A DNA stretch of 7,144 nucleotides from Caldifarciminota bacterium UBA3073. Its GTDB lineage: Bacteria > Hydrothermota > UBA3073. Position numbers and translations under genes: made by a program. Positions 6,593-7,144 of this stretch are shown one piece after another; positions within the stretch are counted from its first letter, which is position 1; each line of letters starts with the position of its first letter. Location of the stretch: contig DFBT01000013.1 of NCBI GenBank assembly GCA_002366725.1, positions 1 to 7,144 of the forward strand. Reading direction: 5' to 3'. Below the pieces are notes generated by a model, which searched no databases, was not told the origin of the DNA, and saw only the letters and a list, made by a program, of their open reading frames with translations.

Positions 6593-6766
6593 TTGGATAA
6601 TTTGCTTAATATATCTATTAACAATGTGGCTTTTACCGTTTTGGATGTAGAAACCACAGGACTGGAGACATACCTTGGTCACAGGATGTGTGTGTGGAGG
6701 ATATTGGTGTCAGTTCATCGTAACTCCTTATATATCAGGAGATTAGAGAGAGAATTTTTTTATTGA
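6593..6766 (+). pseudogene. 5' fragment of a DnaQ-like DEDDh 3'-5' exonuclease gene, cut by a transposon
   Basis: From a TTG start with a good Shine-Dalgarno, the frame reads VAFTVLDVETTGLE. This carries the D18-x-E20-TTGL ExoI motif that opens DnaQ/RNase T-type exonucleases and the epsilon-like domain of PolC and DinG-like proteins. Native sequence ends at 6705, where the transposon left end (ggtgtcagttc) begins. The frame then reads through transposon DNA to a TGA at 6764-6766, giving only 57 residues. The other acidic motifs and the catalytic histidine are absent, so the product cannot be active. The usual E-I-G sequence after GDRI is also not visible just before the junction (GHRMCVWRI), which may mean earlier decay. 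The rest of the gene may lie beyond the window on the far side of the element. Confidence 0.75.
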
Positions 6767-6791
6767 CAAAATGCAGTTTTTGTGGTATGAT
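6763..6791 (+). promoter_or_regulatory. Near-consensus sigma-70 promoter, possibly leaderless, for the transposase
   Basis: TTGACA (6763-6768), a 17-nt spacer and TATGAT (6786-6791) differ from the consensus at one base. The transposase ATG at 6799 lies only 7 nt after the -10 box, so transcription would begin at or next to the start codon, giving a leaderless mRNA. It also rules out the TTG at 6763 as the start, because that codon is part of the -35 box. Confidence 0.75.
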
Positions 6792-6798
6792 ATACGAT

Positions 6799-7144
6799 AT
6801 GGGGAGATTGCCAAGGGTTATTTTTTCAGGACTTATCTACCATGTAGTGAACAGGGGTAATAATCGGCAGTATGTCTTTGAAGACGATGCCGATTTTGAA
6901 AAGTACCTCGAGCTTCTCGGGAGATATAAAGAGCGGTATGGTTTCAGGCTCTATCATTATGTCTTGATGAATAATCATATTCATCTGCTGATGGAGACCT
7001 CGTAAGAGAGACGGTATAGGGAGTTTATTCAGGATGGGATACCCGAAGAGATACTCAAGCAGATTCGCCACTCAATAAAAGACAATCATATCCTGGGACA
7101 GGACACCTTTGTTAAAGGGATCGAGAACAAGTTTTACCTCAAGA
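6799..7144 (+). pseudogene. REP-associated tyrosine transposase (Y1_Tnp family), internally deleted
   Basis: The ATG at 6799 opens MGRLPRVIFSGLIYHVVNRG, the typical start of RAYT transposases, followed by NNRQYVFEDDADFEKYLELL and the HUH metal-binding pair H60-I-H62 in NNHIHLLMETS. A TAA at 7003-7005 (codon 69) ends it. In the same frame immediately after, RYREFIQDGIPEEILKQI and then NHILGQDTFVKGIE resemble the C-terminal tail of the same family. The roughly 100 residues normally between them (the NLSRxMxxLN, GHLFQGRYK and YIHLNP stretches, with the catalytic tyrosine) are missing, so the gene has an in-frame internal deletion plus a stop at the junction. It is catalytically dead. The family nicks and joins single-stranded DNA. 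The size of the deletion is estimated from memory of the family. Confidence 0.8.

Larger units (their letters stand above)
6706..7144 (+). mobile_element. RAYT/REP-type (Y1 HUH) transposon, left end and transposase region, truncated by window
   Basis: The left end at 6706 (ggtgtcagttc) matches the terminal repeat of the MITE at 5661. A promoter and transposase pseudogene follow. The right end lies beyond 7144; an inverted gaactgacacc there would confirm the boundary. The element interrupts the DnaQ-like gene. Since its transposase is broken, it too needs a helper copy elsewhere. Confidence 0.75.

Noticed and set aside
6763..6798. TTG at 6763 as transposase start (80-residue product)
   Set aside because: It is part of the -35 box and the family begins at MGRLPR, encoded from 6799.

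Overview
The window is AT-rich, non-cyanobacterial bacterial DNA. It has good Shine-Dalgarno sequences, a textbook TTGACA-N17-TATGAT promoter, and genes packed on the + strand. A degraded REP-type (RAYT, Y1/HUH) transposon with a small non-autonomous relative suggests an uncultured or environmental lineage, but I cannot name the phylum from sequence alone. I see no tRNA, rRNA or CRISPR array.

Layout. (1) 1-952: the C-terminal part of a probable surface or secreted protein with a carboxypeptidase-regulatory-like beta domain and an uncharacterised C-terminal domain starting at a KPAIYIYPEE motif. (2) 1030-5652: a compact two-gene restriction-modification-like cassette. The first gene fuses a complete but divergent DprA/Smf (SLOG-type Rossmann) domain to an N6-adenine methyltransferase with intact DPACGEG and NPPY motifs, followed by one target-recognition domain with a C-terminal helix. 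The second, starting on the base after the first gene's stop codon, fuses an HsdR_N-type PD-(D/E)XK nuclease to a paralogous methyltransferase domain. In that domain the NPPY motif has become NPPGG, as if the catalytic tyrosine codon were deleted. No helicase or translocase is present. (3) 5653-6032: intergenic, with a 184-bp MITE bearing perfect 13-bp terminal inverted repeats, then a patch of TCCGTG repeats. (4) 6033-6705: a zinc-ribbon hypothetical protein followed 2 nt later by the start of a DEDDh (DnaQ-like) exonuclease gene. (5) 6706-7144: the left end of a RAYT-type transposon that interrupts the exonuclease and carries its own near-consensus promoter and an internally deleted transposase gene.

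How the parts may work together. The two large proteins look like a heteromer: subunit 1 supplies methylation chemistry, sequence recognition and a DprA-like ligand or ssDNA sensor; subunit 2 supplies cleavage and a probably dead methyltransferase scaffold. This is inference from domain architecture. The DprA-methyltransferase fusion paired with a nuclease-pseudomethyltransferase is the strongest candidate for an undescribed system here. The MITE between 5661 and 5844 is recognisably a shrunken copy of the element at 6706, because ends, promoter, start codon and a downstream patch all match.
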